Assembly: GCF_008923725.1 (NCBI RefSeq)
Contig: NZ_WBPF01000005.1
Coordinates: 976,293-1,040,292 of the forward strand
Direction: 5' to 3'
DNA from: Bacillus sp. CH140a_4T
GTDB lineage: Bacteria; Bacillota; Bacilli; Bacillales; Bacillaceae_G
Length of the DNA stretch: 64,000 nucleotides
The notes under the pieces were generated by a model. It had not been told where the DNA came from, ran no database searches, and saw only the letters and a list, made by a program, of their open reading frames with translations. This document shows, in pieces, positions 29,932 to 40,153 of the stretch (its first letter is position 1; every line of letters begins with the position of its first letter). The position numbers and the translations under genes are program-made.

Positions 29932-29962
29932 AAAAAAGCACTCGCAATCGCGAATGCTTTTT
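29932..29962 (-). terminator. Terminator of the SLH amidase gene
   Basis: Stem AAAAAGCA.TCGC/GCGA.TGCTTTTT with loop AATC, immediately after the amidase stop. The 29726-29931 stretch upstream of the BC1881-type gene holds only that gene's leader; a 15-codon frame preceded by CGGAGGTG occurs there but is unconvincing. Confidence 0.75.
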
Positions 29963-29964
29963 CA

Positions 29965-31695
29965 TTATTTACTTTCTATTACTTTTAACATTCTATTAAT
30001 AAATGCTGCCGATTCTCCACGCGTTGCAGAACCTTTCGGCATAAATTCATTATTTTCATTTCCTTTTACAATACCTAATCCATAAACACGTTGTACAGCT
30101 TGTTTATCATATGCTAAATCTTGATCCGAGAATGGTAACGGAACTAAGTTACCTTTAATTTTTTTATATTGCAGTGCACGGTCAATCATGATAACAGCTT
30201 CATCTCGTTTAATCGTATCATTTGGAGCAAATGTCCCATTTCCTCGACCACTTATTATCCCGGCACTTGCTGCACGATTAATACCGTCTATTAGCGATGG
30301 ATGTGCTGTATTTAAATCATTAAAATTCGATGACCCTTCAGGTAACTGCAATGATCTTGAAATGAAATTTGCAAATTCACCACGCGTTACGAGACGCTCT
30401 GGCCAATAAGAACCTTTCCCGTCTCCAACCATAATGCCACGTTTATCTAATTCACGAATGTCTGCTTCGTACCAACCGCCTGTTATATCATCTTTATGGT
30501 TCGCATCATAATAAGCTTTTGTTCCTTGTAAAAATGGTTCCCACGCATTGTTTTTAATCATAATGGCTGGGCAATTTTTACCACTCCAAAATTGATGCTT
30601 CTTCACATTTTCTATAGGAATATGTAATTCTCCCATTAAATAAGCTGCTAATTTGCGAGCATTTTCAACAGCTTTATTATAATCACCATCTTCGTTTACA
30701 GCAATTTCAATCGCAATGGATTCTCGATTTCCAGTTCCTTCTGCTCCATCTCCGGCATGCCAAGCATTTTCGTTTAATGGAAGGTGTTGATAAATCTCTT
30801 TATCGTCTACCGTAAAGTGCCAAGACGCTGAACGATCTTCCGTTCCCGTTGCTTGGTTATATAAATATAATGCATGATTTCTAGCATTTGCCCCAACACT
30901 GTAATTATCTGTCTCATGAATCGTAATATATTTTGGCTTCATCGCATAACCTGGACGAATATTTTCATTTCCTTTCGGCACAATCATTTCTTTTAAAGTT
31001 ACACCATAAATATCCGTTGTTTTCTCTTCTATTGGTGCAGCATACATAACTGCTGCACGTTTTGTACGTGTTGGTGCCATCTCTTGAATAAGCGAAGCCT
31101 TTGTTCCTTCAAATTTTGCTGAAGGTGAATAAATCCATTTCATCTCATTATTTATTTTTACTTGGAACCATTCTCCAGCCTGCCCAATTACTTGGATAGT
31201 TTGTGGCTTCAATACATTCCCTTCTTTGTATGAAGTAAATGGTTCAGAGTAAGTAGAGGTTTCTTCATTAATAATCAACTTTTCATTTGATAAAGGGTGA
31301 ATTTCTTTAATTTCTACATTGCCCTCACTATTTTCTATCCACCCAGTTCCAGATGAAGTTCGAACATAGTAAGCGTTTCCTTTTCTCTTCTCAGCTTTTA
31401 CAACTTGGTTCGAAATGTGAACCCCTGTCTCTTTTTGAAAATTACTAGAATCGTATAAAGGTACTTCTTTCACTATATGTACCAGAAACTCACCTTGTAC
31501 TTCATTTATTACTCCCTTGTCCTCTCCACGACCATCTTCATCCTTCATATGGTTTTCAATACTTTTTAAAGCTTGTTCATCAGTTGAAACTGCTACTGTT
31601 TTTTCAAGCTCATTAGCATAGGAATAATTTGGAATCGTTACCGTACCAAATACAATCGATGCAGCTAAAACATTATAAAATCTTTTTTTCATCAT
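29965..31695 (-). CDS. S-layer-anchored N-acetylmuramoyl-L-alanine amidase (SH3 + Amidase_2 + 3 SLH)
   Basis: A 576-residue secreted cell-wall enzyme. A signal peptide ending near SYA (about residue 26) is followed by two SH3-like wall-binding modules (about 60-125 and 130-190). An Amidase_2/PGRP domain (about 255-385) has zinc ligands in ITIHETDN, the paired HAGDG and HQFWSGKNCP. Three SLH repeats (about 400-576) anchor it to pyruvylated wall polysaccharide. It should cut the muramoyl-alanine bond in peptidoglycan. The start is taken as the ATG at 31695; the only good ribosome site is 37 bases upstream, with a hairpin between. B. cereus-group genomes carry several such SLH amidases. Confidence 0.87.
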   Translation of the reverse strand: MMKKRFYNVLAASIVFGTVTIPNYSYANELEKTVAVSTDEQALKSIENHMKDEDGRGEDKGVINEVQGEFLVHIVKEVPLYDSSNFQKETGVHISNQVVKAEKRKGNAYYVRTSSGTGWIENSEGNVEIKEIHPLSNEKLIINEETSTYSEPFTSYKEGNVLKPQTIQVIGQAGEWFQVKINNEMKWIYSPSAKFEGTKASLIQEMAPTRTKRAAVMYAAPIEEKTTDIYGVTLKEMIVPKGNENIRPGYAMKPKYITIHETDNYSVGANARNHALYLYNQATGTEDRSASWHFTVDDKEIYQHLPLNENAWHAGDGAEGTGNRESIAIEIAVNEDGDYNKAVENARKLAAYLMGELHIPIENVKKHQFWSGKNCPAIMIKNNAWEPFLQGTKAYYDANHKDDITGGWYEADIRELDKRGIMVGDGKGSYWPERLVTRGEFANFISRSLQLPEGSSNFNDLNTAHPSLIDGINRAASAGIISGRGNGTFAPNDTIKRDEAVIMIDRALQYKKIKGNLVPLPFSDQDLAYDKQAVQRVYGLGIVKGNENNEFMPKGSATRGESAAFINRMLKVIESK

Positions 31696-31742
31696 AATAC
31701 TTAACACGCCGTAATTAAATTCGTGTTAAATTCCCCCTCCTT
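31696..31742 (-). promoter_or_regulatory. Hairpin between ribosome site and start codon of the amidase gene
   Basis: AAGGAGGGGG (31733-31742 on the minus strand) is too far from ATG 31695 in linear sequence. A 7-bp inverted repeat TAACACG/CGTGTTA (31702-31708 with 31722-31728) lies between them. If it folds, the effective spacing falls to about 10 bases. Confidence 0.55.
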
Positions 31743-31865
31743 AACCAAAATATAGGTTGTCTAGTAAACTATTAAGTAACATAACCATTTACAATATAAC
31801 AGACTCATCCCAATTCGTATAGATAGGAATCACTACTATTTGCCTACATTTACTATATTGGAATA

Positions 31866-31894
31866 TAAAAAAGAAGCTATAATATATAGCTTCT
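31866..31894 (-). terminator. Rho-independent terminator
   Basis: Stem AGAAGCTATA/TATAGCTTCT with a 3-base loop and T-run on the minus strand, after the membrane-protein gene. Confidence 0.8.
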
Positions 31895-31904
31895 CTACGG
31901 TTCT

Positions 31905-32471
31905 TTAATCTCTTTGCACCTTATATTCCATAACTTTACCATCTCTATCAAATTGTAAAACAAGATGTTCACTATCTATAGGAATAAAGCCACGTTCAGT
32001 TCCCAGATAGTACGAAGTGATAACCCCGTCTTCTCCATTTCTCGTTTCAGTAGGCGTTCCTAATAATTTTGTAATTTCTTCATTTGATTTTCCTGTTAAT
32101 TTATATTTTTGTATTAGATTATCTACCATATGTACCCGTTTCTCTTCGGCATGTAACCACCGATCTTGATTAAACTTTGAAGTGTATGTATTCATACTCA
32201 ATTGTGCAGTACACACTATTAATGGAATGAGTGCTACTATTACCACTCCCGACATTTGCTTCTTTTCTTCATTACGATTTTTAGAAACATATAAGATAGA
32301 CTTTTGAATCATAACTAATAAAAAAAATGGCATGACTACTACCAAAATGCTCGTGACACTTAATGACGTATGTACCATATCAATAATAAAAATAAACGCA
32401 ATATACATTAGTACATACAAACAAAAGTAAACATACAAAATCCCCCTTAATATAGCACTCAGAAAGCCCAC
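31905..32471 (-). CDS. Hypothetical membrane protein
   Basis: About 188 residues with three N-terminal membrane helices (within residues 5-100), then a soluble extracytoplasmic C-terminal domain with a LLGTPTETRNGEDG..YYLG segment and a strand-rich end, reminiscent of SmpA/BamE-type small domains; I do not assign a family. The start is uncertain: a GTG at 32471 overlaps AGAGGTGGG, and a TTG at residue 12 closely follows AAGGGGG. It is 6 bases from the NERD gene, so the two form an operon. Confidence 0.6.
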   Translation of the reverse strand: MGFLSAILRGILYVYFCLYVLMYIAFIFIIDMVHTSLSVTSILVVVMPFFLLVMIQKSILYVSKNRNEEKKQMSGVVIVALIPLIVCTAQLSMNTYTSKFNQDRWLHAEEKRVHMVDNLIQKYKLTGKSNEEITKLLGTPTETRNGEDGVITSYYLGTERGFIPIDSEHLVLQFDRDGKVMEYKVQRD

Positions 32472-32477
32472 CTCTTT

Positions 32478-33497
32478 TTAATTCATTATATAATTCATTC
32501 GTTTAATGATTTCTCGAAGTTTTTCTAACTCTTGCTCTGTATATATTACTTTCCCTGTTAAGATCTCATTTCTGAAGAACGTTACAATTTGCTCTCTATC
32601 TTTTAATCTCGGCGTTTTTTCTTCAGAAAGATCCAGCACTTCTTTCCCGCTCTCATTATAAAAATATACAATCGGTTTTACGTTTTCCTTTACAATATCA
32701 ACTTGCACTTCTTTCAAACAATTGCATAGAATATGCGATAGTTTCTTCGCTCTATATACTGGATTCCCTTCATTTTTCACTTGTATCGTTAATGAATCTT
32801 CACCTGTAATGTATGCAAACGTCTCTTCTTTCTCCATCTCTTGTTGATAATTGCCAATTTCATCAATCATAAATGAATATATACTAGCATTTTCTTTCGT
32901 TAAGCCGTGAATTAATTTCCCTGTCCATTCTTTCGTCTCAAGTACATACATACCCGTTTTACTTAAGACGAGATGATGAATTCGAAGATCATTTCCTCCA
33001 TGCTGATTTCTAATAAAAACATTCGGCATAATATGAAATTCATTATCTAGTATTATGCCTTGCTCTACGAAACCACGTTTCATATATTGTAATGTTTCGT
33101 GTGTACTCACTTCAGCTCCGCTTTTCGTATACTCTCGCAAATCTGCAATTAACTCTTGAAACATGTGTATTTCGTTACTATGTTTTTCTTGCATTTCACT
33201 GCGTTCTTTACTATGTTGCACAGCTAATTGATTTTTCATCATACGCATATTTTCAAGTTCTCTAGCTGCACTTATTTGTAAATCATTGTATTTCTTCTGT
33301 TCCATATTTTTCAATGTATTTTGTTGTTCTTTATGTTCTGTAACCGTAGCTGCAATTTCATTTTCGTACGTTTCAATTGCTTGTTTCTTTTCAAATTCTA
33401 CTTGCTGACTCTCTGATTCTAGCTGTTTATTTTTATAAAACAGCACGAATACTGCAGCTAATAATAATAAAATTACACCTATTAGCACATAATCCAT
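32478..33497 (-). CDS. NERD-domain protein with membrane anchor and coiled coil
   Basis: A 339-residue protein. Residues 2-22 form a membrane helix; residues 25-125 form a long charged coiled coil; residues about 130-260 form a NERD (nuclease-related) domain with LRIHHLVLSKTGMYVLETKEWTGKL, where the E-x-K of the nuclease-like core is visible. NERD proteins are thought to act on nucleic acids, but the biochemical role is unproven. Good ribosome site AAAGGAG. First gene of a two-gene operon. Confidence 0.8.
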   Translation of the reverse strand: MDYVLIGVILLLLAAVFVLFYKNKQLESESQQVEFEKKQAIETYENEIAATVTEHKEQQNTLKNMEQKKYNDLQISAARELENMRMMKNQLAVQHSKERSEMQEKHSNEIHMFQELIADLREYTKSGAEVSTHETLQYMKRGFVEQGIILDNEFHIMPNVFIRNQHGGNDLRIHHLVLSKTGMYVLETKEWTGKLIHGLTKENASIYSFMIDEIGNYQQEMEKEETFAYITGEDSLTIQVKNEGNPVYRAKKLSHILCNCLKEVQVDIVKENVKPIVYFYNESGKEVLDLSEEKTPRLKDREQIVTFFRNEILTGKVIYTEQELEKLREIIKRMNYIMN

Positions 33498-33599
33498 ATT
33501 TTTTCTCCTTTATTTCATTCCCTACTATTTTCCATACACATTTCTACTACATTATACTATGTTATTCGTATATTTTTTGTAAAAATTTCGCGCACAGTC

Positions 33600-33629
33600 A
33601 AAAGACCTTGTAATTCTACAAGGCCTTTT
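33600..33629 (-). terminator. Terminator of the ABC exporter operon
   Basis: Stem AAAAG.CCTTGTA/TACAAGG.CTTTT with loop ATTC; it contains the stop of the exporter gene. Confidence 0.75.
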
Positions 33630-35379
33630 GTAAACTTCCTTTATTTTGAAGCAAATACATATTATAATACAACCCTTGCTCACTCAGTAATTCTTGATGT
33701 GTACCTCTTTCTACTATTTCTCCATCATGCATAACAAAAATTTGATCTGCATCTTGAATTGTAGATAATCTGTGCGCAATTGCTATAGTCGTTCTCCCTT
33801 TTCGCATTTGCTGTAATGCGGTTTGGATCGCATCTTCTGTTTCTGTATCAATATTAGCTGTTGCTTCATCCAATACTAATACTTTCGGATTCGTTGCTAT
33901 CGTTCTAGCAAAGGCAATTAATTGTCGTTGACCACTAGAAAAAGCGGCTCCTCTTTCTACTACTTCCGTTTCATACTGCTCTGGTAATTTCTCAATAAAC
34001 GTATTCGCTTGCACAAATTGTGCCGCTTCTTTTACTTCTTCATCCGTAATTTCTTCATTATACATACGTATATTTTGTTTTACATTTCCCGCAAATAAAA
34101 ATGCATCTTGCAATACGAGTCCTATTTTCTTTCTAATTTCTTGTTCTTCAAATTTCTCTAAATCTACACCATCTATTACAATATTTCCGGACTTAATATT
34201 ATAAAATCGCATTAACAAATTCATAATGGTACTTTTTCCGCTACCAGTGTGCCCAACGAAAGCAACCGTTTGCCCTTGTTTCACGTGAAAAGATACATTT
34301 TTTAAAACATCACGTTTTCCATCATACGAAAAAGTAACATTTTTAAATTCAATTTCTCCATTAACGACTTGAGGATTCCCATCCCCTTTTTGAACTGGTG
34401 CTAAATCTTTCTCATCCATTAAATGAAATACACGTGATGATGAAACAAGTGCCTGTTGGAAAAATGATAATTTCATCATCATCTCATTTACAGGCTGGAA
34501 GAAACGATGTATATAATTAACAAACGCATATAGAACTCCTACTTCAACAGGACTCTTCAAAGCATCAATTCCAAATAAACCAAGTACTAACGCAATAGCC
34601 ACAATATGAACTAAATCAGTTGCTGGACGTAAAAGTAACGCGTCTAACTTTAACGTCCGCCGCCCTGCACTATAATGTTTATTATTCACTTCTTCAAACT
34701 CTTTTCTCATACGCTTTTCTTGTCTGAACACTTGAACAATATTCATTCCTTGAATGGACTCATTTAACTTTGCATTTAACACGCTTAATTGATTACGTAC
34801 TTCTAAATAAAAGGCTGCACTTTTCCGACGATATAGCACCATAATTGCAAACATTATCGGAATTAATACGAGAGAAAATAGAGCTAATTTTACATTTAAT
34901 AAAAACATTGCTACTACAATACCTATTAAAAAGACTACATTTTTGACAAATGTGGACAATACACTTACATAAAAATCTTTAATTGCTTCCGTATCATTCG
35001 TTATGCGCGATACGAGCGTACCAATCGGCGTACGATCAAAAAAGCTTAATGACAATTTTTGAACATGATCATATACTTCAACACGCATATCTTGAACAAT
35101 TTTAAAAGCGATATTTTGAAAATACAATAAGTCTAAATACGTAAATAATACTTTTAATAAATGAGCAATAAGATACACTACAAATAGTGTAACAAGTGCT
35201 GATTGATCAAAGTTACGTGGTACTAAGTGTTCATCAAGAAATTGTTTAATTAAAAAAGGCCCCATCATTTCAGTGACAGTTGCACCAACTAAAAAGATAA
35301 ATGCTAAAGATAGCAATCCTTTATATGGCTTCATATAAGAAAGTAATCTACTTAAATCACTCCGCTTCTTCTTAGTCAT
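33616..35379 (-). CDS. ABC exporter half-transporter (YheH/BmrD-like, canonical ATP site)
   Basis: A 587-residue half-transporter: six membrane helices (about residues 15-310) and a C-terminal ATPase. Walker A is GHTGSGKST, the signature is the unusual FSSGQRQL, and Walker B has the catalytic Glu (VLVLDEATANID). With the preceding gene it forms a heterodimeric multidrug exporter like BmrC/BmrD (YheI/YheH) or LmrCD. The second of two tandem ATGs (35379) is spaced better from GGAGG and overlaps the upstream stop. It is shorter than BmrD, so the ortholog assignment is loose. Confidence 0.82.
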   Translation of the reverse strand: MTKKKRSDLSRLLSYMKPYKGLLSLAFIFLVGATVTEMMGPFLIKQFLDEHLVPRNFDQSALVTLFVVYLIAHLLKVLFTYLDLLYFQNIAFKIVQDMRVEVYDHVQKLSLSFFDRTPIGTLVSRITNDTEAIKDFYVSVLSTFVKNVVFLIGIVVAMFLLNVKLALFSLVLIPIMFAIMVLYRRKSAAFYLEVRNQLSVLNAKLNESIQGMNIVQVFRQEKRMRKEFEEVNNKHYSAGRRTLKLDALLLRPATDLVHIVAIALVLGLFGIDALKSPVEVGVLYAFVNYIHRFFQPVNEMMMKLSFFQQALVSSSRVFHLMDEKDLAPVQKGDGNPQVVNGEIEFKNVTFSYDGKRDVLKNVSFHVKQGQTVAFVGHTGSGKSTIMNLLMRFYNIKSGNIVIDGVDLEKFEEQEIRKKIGLVLQDAFLFAGNVKQNIRMYNEEITDEEVKEAAQFVQANTFIEKLPEQYETEVVERGAAFSSGQRQLIAFARTIATNPKVLVLDEATANIDTETEDAIQTALQQMRKGRTTIAIAHRLSTIQDADQIFVMHDGEIVERGTHQELLSEQGLYYNMYLLQNKGSLQKAL

Positions 35380-37130
35380 CATACGCCTCCTTTCTCGACT
35401 AATGCTTCTAACTGTTGGCTCTCATACATGTCTTTATACCAACCGTTTTCTTCCATTAATTGCTCATGTGTACCTCGTTGCACAATTCTACCCTCATCCA
35501 CAACAAGAATAAGATTGGCATGTTGAATTGCACTTAAACGATGAGCAGTAATAATCGTTGTTTTTCCTGCTCTTTCCCTCTTTAATGCATTTAAAATCGT
35601 TTCTTCTGTTTTTGCATCTACTGCTGATAAACAATCATCCAAAATTAAAATTTCAGCATCTGTTAATAAAGCACGCGCAATAGAAATTCTCTGTTTTTGA
35701 CCTCCAGATAACGAAACGCCTCTTTCTCCTACTACTGTTTCATACCCTTCTGAAAATTGGAGGACGTCATTATGAATACAAGCAATCTCTGCAGCCCGGG
35801 TAATTTCATTATATGCAGCATCCGCCTTTCCGAAGGCAATATTCTCCCCAATACTCGCTGAAAATAAAAAATGATCTTGCGGCACATATGAAATGGCAGA
35901 ACGAACACCGTAAAGTGTTACATCACGAATATCCCGCTCCCCAACTTTTAATTCACCATTAAAATGATCATACTCACGGATTAAACATTTTAATAACGTC
36001 GTTTTCCCCGCACCTGTACGGCCGACAACTCCTAGTGTTTCACCCTTCTTCAAATCAAAGTGAACATCTATTAGCTGTGACAATTCATTTTTCTTATATG
36101 AAAATGAATCAACCGCAAATGTAACATCACCGCTCGCTATTGTATGCACAGCATCTTCTCTATTTACTACATCTGATTTTTGCGAGAGAATTTTTTCTAC
36201 ACGGTCATACGAAGCACGCCCACGCTCCATAATGTTGAACAACCATCCAAAGGCTAACATTGGCCAAACGAGGGTACCTAAATACGTTGTAAATGTAACG
36301 AGATCACCTACAGTTAATTCACCCCTCACAACTAATACTGACCCGTAACATACTGCAATTAAAAAAGAAAATCCAACGATAAGAGAGATTGTCGGATCAA
36401 ACAACGAATCAATACGTGCGACTAACATATTTTTATGTACGACATCTTCTGATTTTTTTCGAAATGCTTGTAAATCTTCTTTCTCTTGTCCAAGTGATCG
36501 AATTACCTTCATCCCACTCATACTCTCTTGTACTTTATCGTTGATTTCCGAAAACGCTTGCTGCGCTTTATGAAACCTTTTATGTAATAACGTTCCATAA
36601 TAATTTGTCGAAATCGCTACAATCGGCATTGGAATTAAGCTTAACAATGTTAACTTCCAACTAATTGTAAAGCCCATCGCTACGAGTACACACCCCCCTA
36701 CCGCTAATGAATCAACAAGCGTTAAAACCCCCGCTCCAGCAGTTTGTTGAATCGCCTGAATATCATTGGTCGCATGCGCCATCAAATCTCCAGTACGACG
36801 TGATTGATAAAAAGATGGACTCATCTTTGTAAAATGTTCATATAAATTCTTTCGTAATTGACGGGCTAATTTTAATGAAGACCCAAAGATCATAATACGC
36901 CATAAATAACGTAATATGTACATAGTAACCCCTACAACTACTAACAGAATAACCCACTTCAACAATTTGTCAGATGTTAATGTTCCATTATTAATTTCAT
37001 CTACTACAATACCTAGTACTTTCGGGGCTACGAGTTCAAGAAGCGCGACACCAAATAACATAATAATTCCGGTTATGTACGCTCGTTTTTCTTGTTTAAA
37101 AAACCATGCTAAATTAATAAATACCTTCAT
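35379..37130 (-). CDS. ABC exporter half-transporter (YheI/BmrC-like, degenerate ATP site)
   Basis: A 583-residue half-transporter with six membrane helices and an ATPase: Walker A GRTGAGKTT, signature LSGGQKQR, and Walker B ILILDDCLSAVD. In the last, Asp replaces the catalytic Glu. This is the hallmark of the partner carrying the degenerate site in asymmetric heterodimers such as BmrC and LmrC. It overlaps the next gene, giving coupled, equimolar translation. GGGAGGAGGAT precedes the ATG. Likely substrates are drugs or peptides; not determinable here. Confidence 0.85.
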   Translation of the reverse strand: MKVFINLAWFFKQEKRAYITGIIMLFGVALLELVAPKVLGIVVDEINNGTLTSDKLLKWVILLVVVGVTMYILRYLWRIMIFGSSLKLARQLRKNLYEHFTKMSPSFYQSRRTGDLMAHATNDIQAIQQTAGAGVLTLVDSLAVGGCVLVAMGFTISWKLTLLSLIPMPIVAISTNYYGTLLHKRFHKAQQAFSEINDKVQESMSGMKVIRSLGQEKEDLQAFRKKSEDVVHKNMLVARIDSLFDPTISLIVGFSFLIAVCYGSVLVVRGELTVGDLVTFTTYLGTLVWPMLAFGWLFNIMERGRASYDRVEKILSQKSDVVNREDAVHTIASGDVTFAVDSFSYKKNELSQLIDVHFDLKKGETLGVVGRTGAGKTTLLKCLIREYDHFNGELKVGERDIRDVTLYGVRSAISYVPQDHFLFSASIGENIAFGKADAAYNEITRAAEIACIHNDVLQFSEGYETVVGERGVSLSGGQKQRISIARALLTDAEILILDDCLSAVDAKTEETILNALKRERAGKTTIITAHRLSAIQHANLILVVDEGRIVQRGTHEQLMEENGWYKDMYESQQLEALVEKGGV

Positions 37131-37223
37131 TTTTATCCTCCTCCCTTAAAATGAGCGATGTTTTCAGTTTACCAAAAATACTGAATTCTTAAAAGTTTTA
37201 AACACTTCGAAAAATCCAATAGG

Positions 37224-37250
37224 AAAGGGCACTCTTATCGAGTGCCCTTT
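37224..37250 (-). terminator. Terminator of yneF
   Basis: Perfect stem AAAGGGCACTC/GAGTGCCCTTT, just after the yneF stop. Confidence 0.75.
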
Positions 37251-37255
37251 AGCGC

Positions 37256-37477
37256 TTATTTTGTTTGTTGCTTGCTCATCGCGCTCATCATTTGATTGAT
37301 TTTCTTTTGGGAAGGTTTTTGTCCCATTTGCATCATCATCATTTTTAACATTTGTTCATTAATTGGTGGATTTTTTTCTAAGTAGTTCATCATGTATTTG
37401 CGGGCAATGAAAAATCCTAACGCCACGCCTGCTACTAGTGCTACTACGCCCACTAGAATACCTAACCAAATCGGCAT
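37256..37477 (-). CDS. yneF: YneF, UPF0154 small membrane protein
   Basis: A 73-residue protein with one N-terminal membrane helix (residues 4-25, [20 protein letters not shown]), then a cytoplasmic tail with the family block [33 protein letters not shown] in pieces. It matches UPF0154/YneF closely. Function unknown. It follows sirA on the minus strand as in B. subtilis. Ribosome site AAGGAGGAAAATAT is ideal. Confidence 0.9.
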   Translation of the reverse strand: MPIWLGILVGVVALVAGVALGFFIARKYMMNYLEKNPPINEQMLKMMMMQMGQKPSQKKINQMMSAMSKQQTK

Positions 37478-37555
37478 ATATTTTCCTCCTTCATGTTGTC
37501 TACCTTACAGTGTACTAAAACCTTTTCAATAAGACAAGATACAATTCGACATTTT

Positions 37556-37996
37556 TTACACATATGTTCGTACTTGTTTTAGAGGATTCAGCCATCCGTA
37601 CTTTGTATTTTCATAATCCATAGCTAAAAATGTTAATTCACACTTTCTTAACACCTCAAAGAAAGTCGTTTCCATAGAAACGTTTCCAGAGGTATTCATG
37701 CGAATATAGTGCGGTTTCACCATTATTTCGCCGTATTCGGCTCCTGTATAAAGTGTATGTGTATGATGTGTTCGATCATATTTACCAAGAACACGCAAAG
37801 CTTGTTCTAATTTATGATGAATTTTCATTACTTGTAATGGCATCGTTATATACATCATTTGTTTATATAACACTTTTTTCTCTGAAAGGGACCCAGATTC
37901 TGAAAATCGAGCAAATAAATCAAAAAACAAATATTCACGACCAAAGTAAGCTCTCGCAATATCCTCTTGAATTAAATACAATTCATACGTTTTCAT
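37556..37996 (-). CDS. sirA: SirA, sporulation inhibitor of replication
   Basis: A 146-residue protein matching SirA (YneE): N-terminal YELYLIQEDIARAYFGREYLFFDLF, a middle ITMPLQVMKIHHKLEQAL, and the C-terminal FFEVLRKCELTFLAMDYENTKYGWLNPLK block, all in pieces conserved with B. subtilis. SirA binds domain I of DnaA and blocks new rounds of replication once Spo0A is active. It sits between tkt and yneF, as in B. subtilis. The start follows GGGAGGCGAAAG. Confidence 0.88.
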   Translation of the reverse strand: MKTYELYLIQEDIARAYFGREYLFFDLFARFSESGSLSEKKVLYKQMMYITMPLQVMKIHHKLEQALRVLGKYDRTHHTHTLYTGAEYGEIMVKPHYIRMNTSGNVSMETTFFEVLRKCELTFLAMDYENTKYGWLNPLKQVRTYV

Positions 37997-38112
37997 CTTT
38001 CGCCTCCCAATCTGGACAACCTTTTCCCTTCATTATATAGAAGAAATTTTGCAATGATTGTCTGACTGCGGAGAGATAAAAAACTTTTTCTGTCGAAAAA
38101 ACTCATTTACAT

Positions 38113-38145
38113 AGAAAAACCTCTCCATGCCGGAGAGATTTTTCT
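38113..38145 (-). terminator. Terminator of tkt
   Basis: Stem AGAAAAA.CTCTCC/GGAGAG.TTTTTCT with a short loop, right after the tkt stop, with T-run on the minus strand. Confidence 0.8.
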
Positions 38146-38152
38146 AAAATCA

Positions 38153-40153
38153 TTAAAGCATTTCTTTTACTTTACGAACAACGTTCTCTACAGTAAATCC
38201 ATACTCTTCCATAATCTTCTCACCAGGAGCAGAAGCACCGAATGTATCGATACCTAACACATCTCCATCAAGACCCACGTAACGGTGCCATCCAAATGTA
38301 GCACCCATTTCAATTGCGAAACGTTTTGTTACTGCTTTTGGTAATACAGATTCTTTGTACTCAGCTGTTTGAGCTTCAAAGCGATCCATAGATGGCATGC
38401 TGACAACAGCTGCGTCAACGCCGTCTACTGCTAGAGCTTTTTGTGCTTCAATAGCTAGACTTACTTCAGATCCAGATGCAAGTAAGATTACATCAGCTGT
38501 TTCTTTCTTGCTTGCAGAAACTACATAGGCACCTTTTGCTACTTTTTCATACGTATCGTCTTTTGCGCCTTCTAATGTTGGAAGGTCTTGACGAGTTAAT
38601 ACTAAAGCAGTTGGTGTTTTTGTAGATTCTAAAGCTAATCTCCAAGCCGCAACAGATTCGTTACCGTCAGCTGGACGAATCACAGATACATTTGGCATTG
38701 CACGAAGCGCTGCTAATTGCTCAACTGGTTCATGTGTTGGACCATCTTCACCAACAGCGATACTGTCGTGTGTAAATACATACGTTACTGGCAATTGCAT
38801 TAATGCCGCAAGACGAATTGCTGGACGTAAGTAGTCAGAGAATACGAAGAATGTACCACCGTAAGTTTTTAAACCACCATGTAGTGCAATACCGTTCATT
38901 GCTGCACCCATTGCGAATTCACGTACACCGTACCAAATGTTTTTACCGCTGTAATCAGCTCTTGTAAAGTCTTTTTCGTTATTCATGTATGTTTTGTTAG
39001 AACCAGCAAGGTCAGCAGATCCACCGAAGAATGATGGTACAGACTCTGCAATTGCATTAATTACAGCACCTGAAGAATTACGAGTTGCTGCTTTTGATCC
39101 TAATTCATAAGTTGGTAAGTTTTGCTCCCAACCTTCTGGAAGAAGACCATTCATTGCTGCTTGCAGTTCGTTTGCTAATTCTGGGTATGCTTGTGCATAT
39201 TCACCTAGCATCGTATTCCACGCTGCTTGCGCAGTTTCACCAACATCTTGTACTGTTTTACGGAAGTTGTCATATACTTCTTCTGCTACATGGAAGTCTT
39301 GCTCAGCAGTCCAAGCGTATGCTTCTTTCGTTAATTTTGTTTCGTCTACACCAAGTGGAGAACCATGTGAAGCTGATTTTCCTGATTTGTTTGGAGAACC
39401 GAAACCAATTGTCGTTCTTACTTCAATTAGCGTTGGGCGTTTTTCGTCAGCTTTCGCTTCTTCGATTGCTTTCGCGATAGCTTCAATATCGTTTCCATCC
39501 TCAACACGGATTACTTGCCATCCGTATGCTTTGTAACGATCTTCTACACTTTCAGAGAATGAACGATTTAAATCGCCATCTAATGAAATATCGTTTGAAT
39601 CGTATAACACAACAAGACGACCTAATTGTAAATGAGCAGCTAATGAAGATGCTTCAGCAGAAACGCCTTCCATTAAATCTCCATCACCACAAATAGCGTA
39701 TGTATGATGATCTACTACATTATACGCATCACGGTTATATTTAGCAGCTAAATGTCTTTCAGCCATTGCCATACCTACAGCAGTTGCAATACCTTGTCCA
39801 AGTGGACCAGTAGTTGCATCTACACCTGCTGTATGACCGTACTCAGGATGTCCTGGAGTTTTGCTTCCCCATTGACGGAAGTTCTTTAAGTCATCCATTG
39901 TTACATCATAACCAGATAGGTGAAGTAGGCTGTATAATAACATTGAACCATGACCTGCAGATAATACGAAACGATCACGGTTAAACCACGTTGGGTTATT
40001 TGGATTGTGTTTCATAAATTGAGTCCATAATGTATAAGCCATTGGTGCTGCACCCATTGGCATTCCTGGGTGACCAGAGTTTGCTTTTTCAATCGCATCG
40101 ATGGATAATGTGCGAATCGTGTTGATAGAAAGTTGTTCGATTGAATGTGACAT
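38153..40153 (-). CDS. tkt: Transketolase
   Basis: A 666-residue transketolase, full length. The thiamine-diphosphate motif is [17 protein letters not shown]; the N-terminal signature is [18 protein letters not shown]; the pyrimidine-domain motif [20 protein letters not shown] and C-terminal domain are intact. It exchanges two-carbon units between sugar phosphates in the pentose phosphate pathway. The ATG at 40153 follows GAAGGGAAG; the frame extends 14 codons further upstream without a ribosome site. Context with sirA/yneF and ynzC/lexA is conserved across bacilli. Confidence 0.96.
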   Translation of the reverse strand: MSHSIEQLSINTIRTLSIDAIEKANSGHPGMPMGAAPMAYTLWTQFMKHNPNNPTWFNRDRFVLSAGHGSMLLYSLLHLSGYDVTMDDLKNFRQWGSKTPGHPEYGHTAGVDATTGPLGQGIATAVGMAMAERHLAAKYNRDAYNVVDHHTYAICGDGDLMEGVSAEASSLAAHLQLGRLVVLYDSNDISLDGDLNRSFSESVEDRYKAYGWQVIRVEDGNDIEAIAKAIEEAKADEKRPTLIEVRTTIGFGSPNKSGKSASHGSPLGVDETKLTKEAYAWTAEQDFHVAEEVYDNFRKTVQDVGETAQAAWNTMLGEYAQAYPELANELQAAMNGLLPEGWEQNLPTYELGSKAATRNSSGAVINAIAESVPSFFGGSADLAGSNKTYMNNEKDFTRADYSGKNIWYGVREFAMGAAMNGIALHGGLKTYGGTFFVFSDYLRPAIRLAALMQLPVTYVFTHDSIAVGEDGPTHEPVEQLAALRAMPNVSVIRPADGNESVAAWRLALESTKTPTALVLTRQDLPTLEGAKDDTYEKVAKGAYVVSASKKETADVILLASGSEVSLAIEAQKALAVDGVDAAVVSMPSMDRFEAQTAEYKESVLPKAVTKRFAIEMGATFGWHRYVGLDGDVLGIDTFGASAPGEKIMEEYGFTVENVVRKVKEML

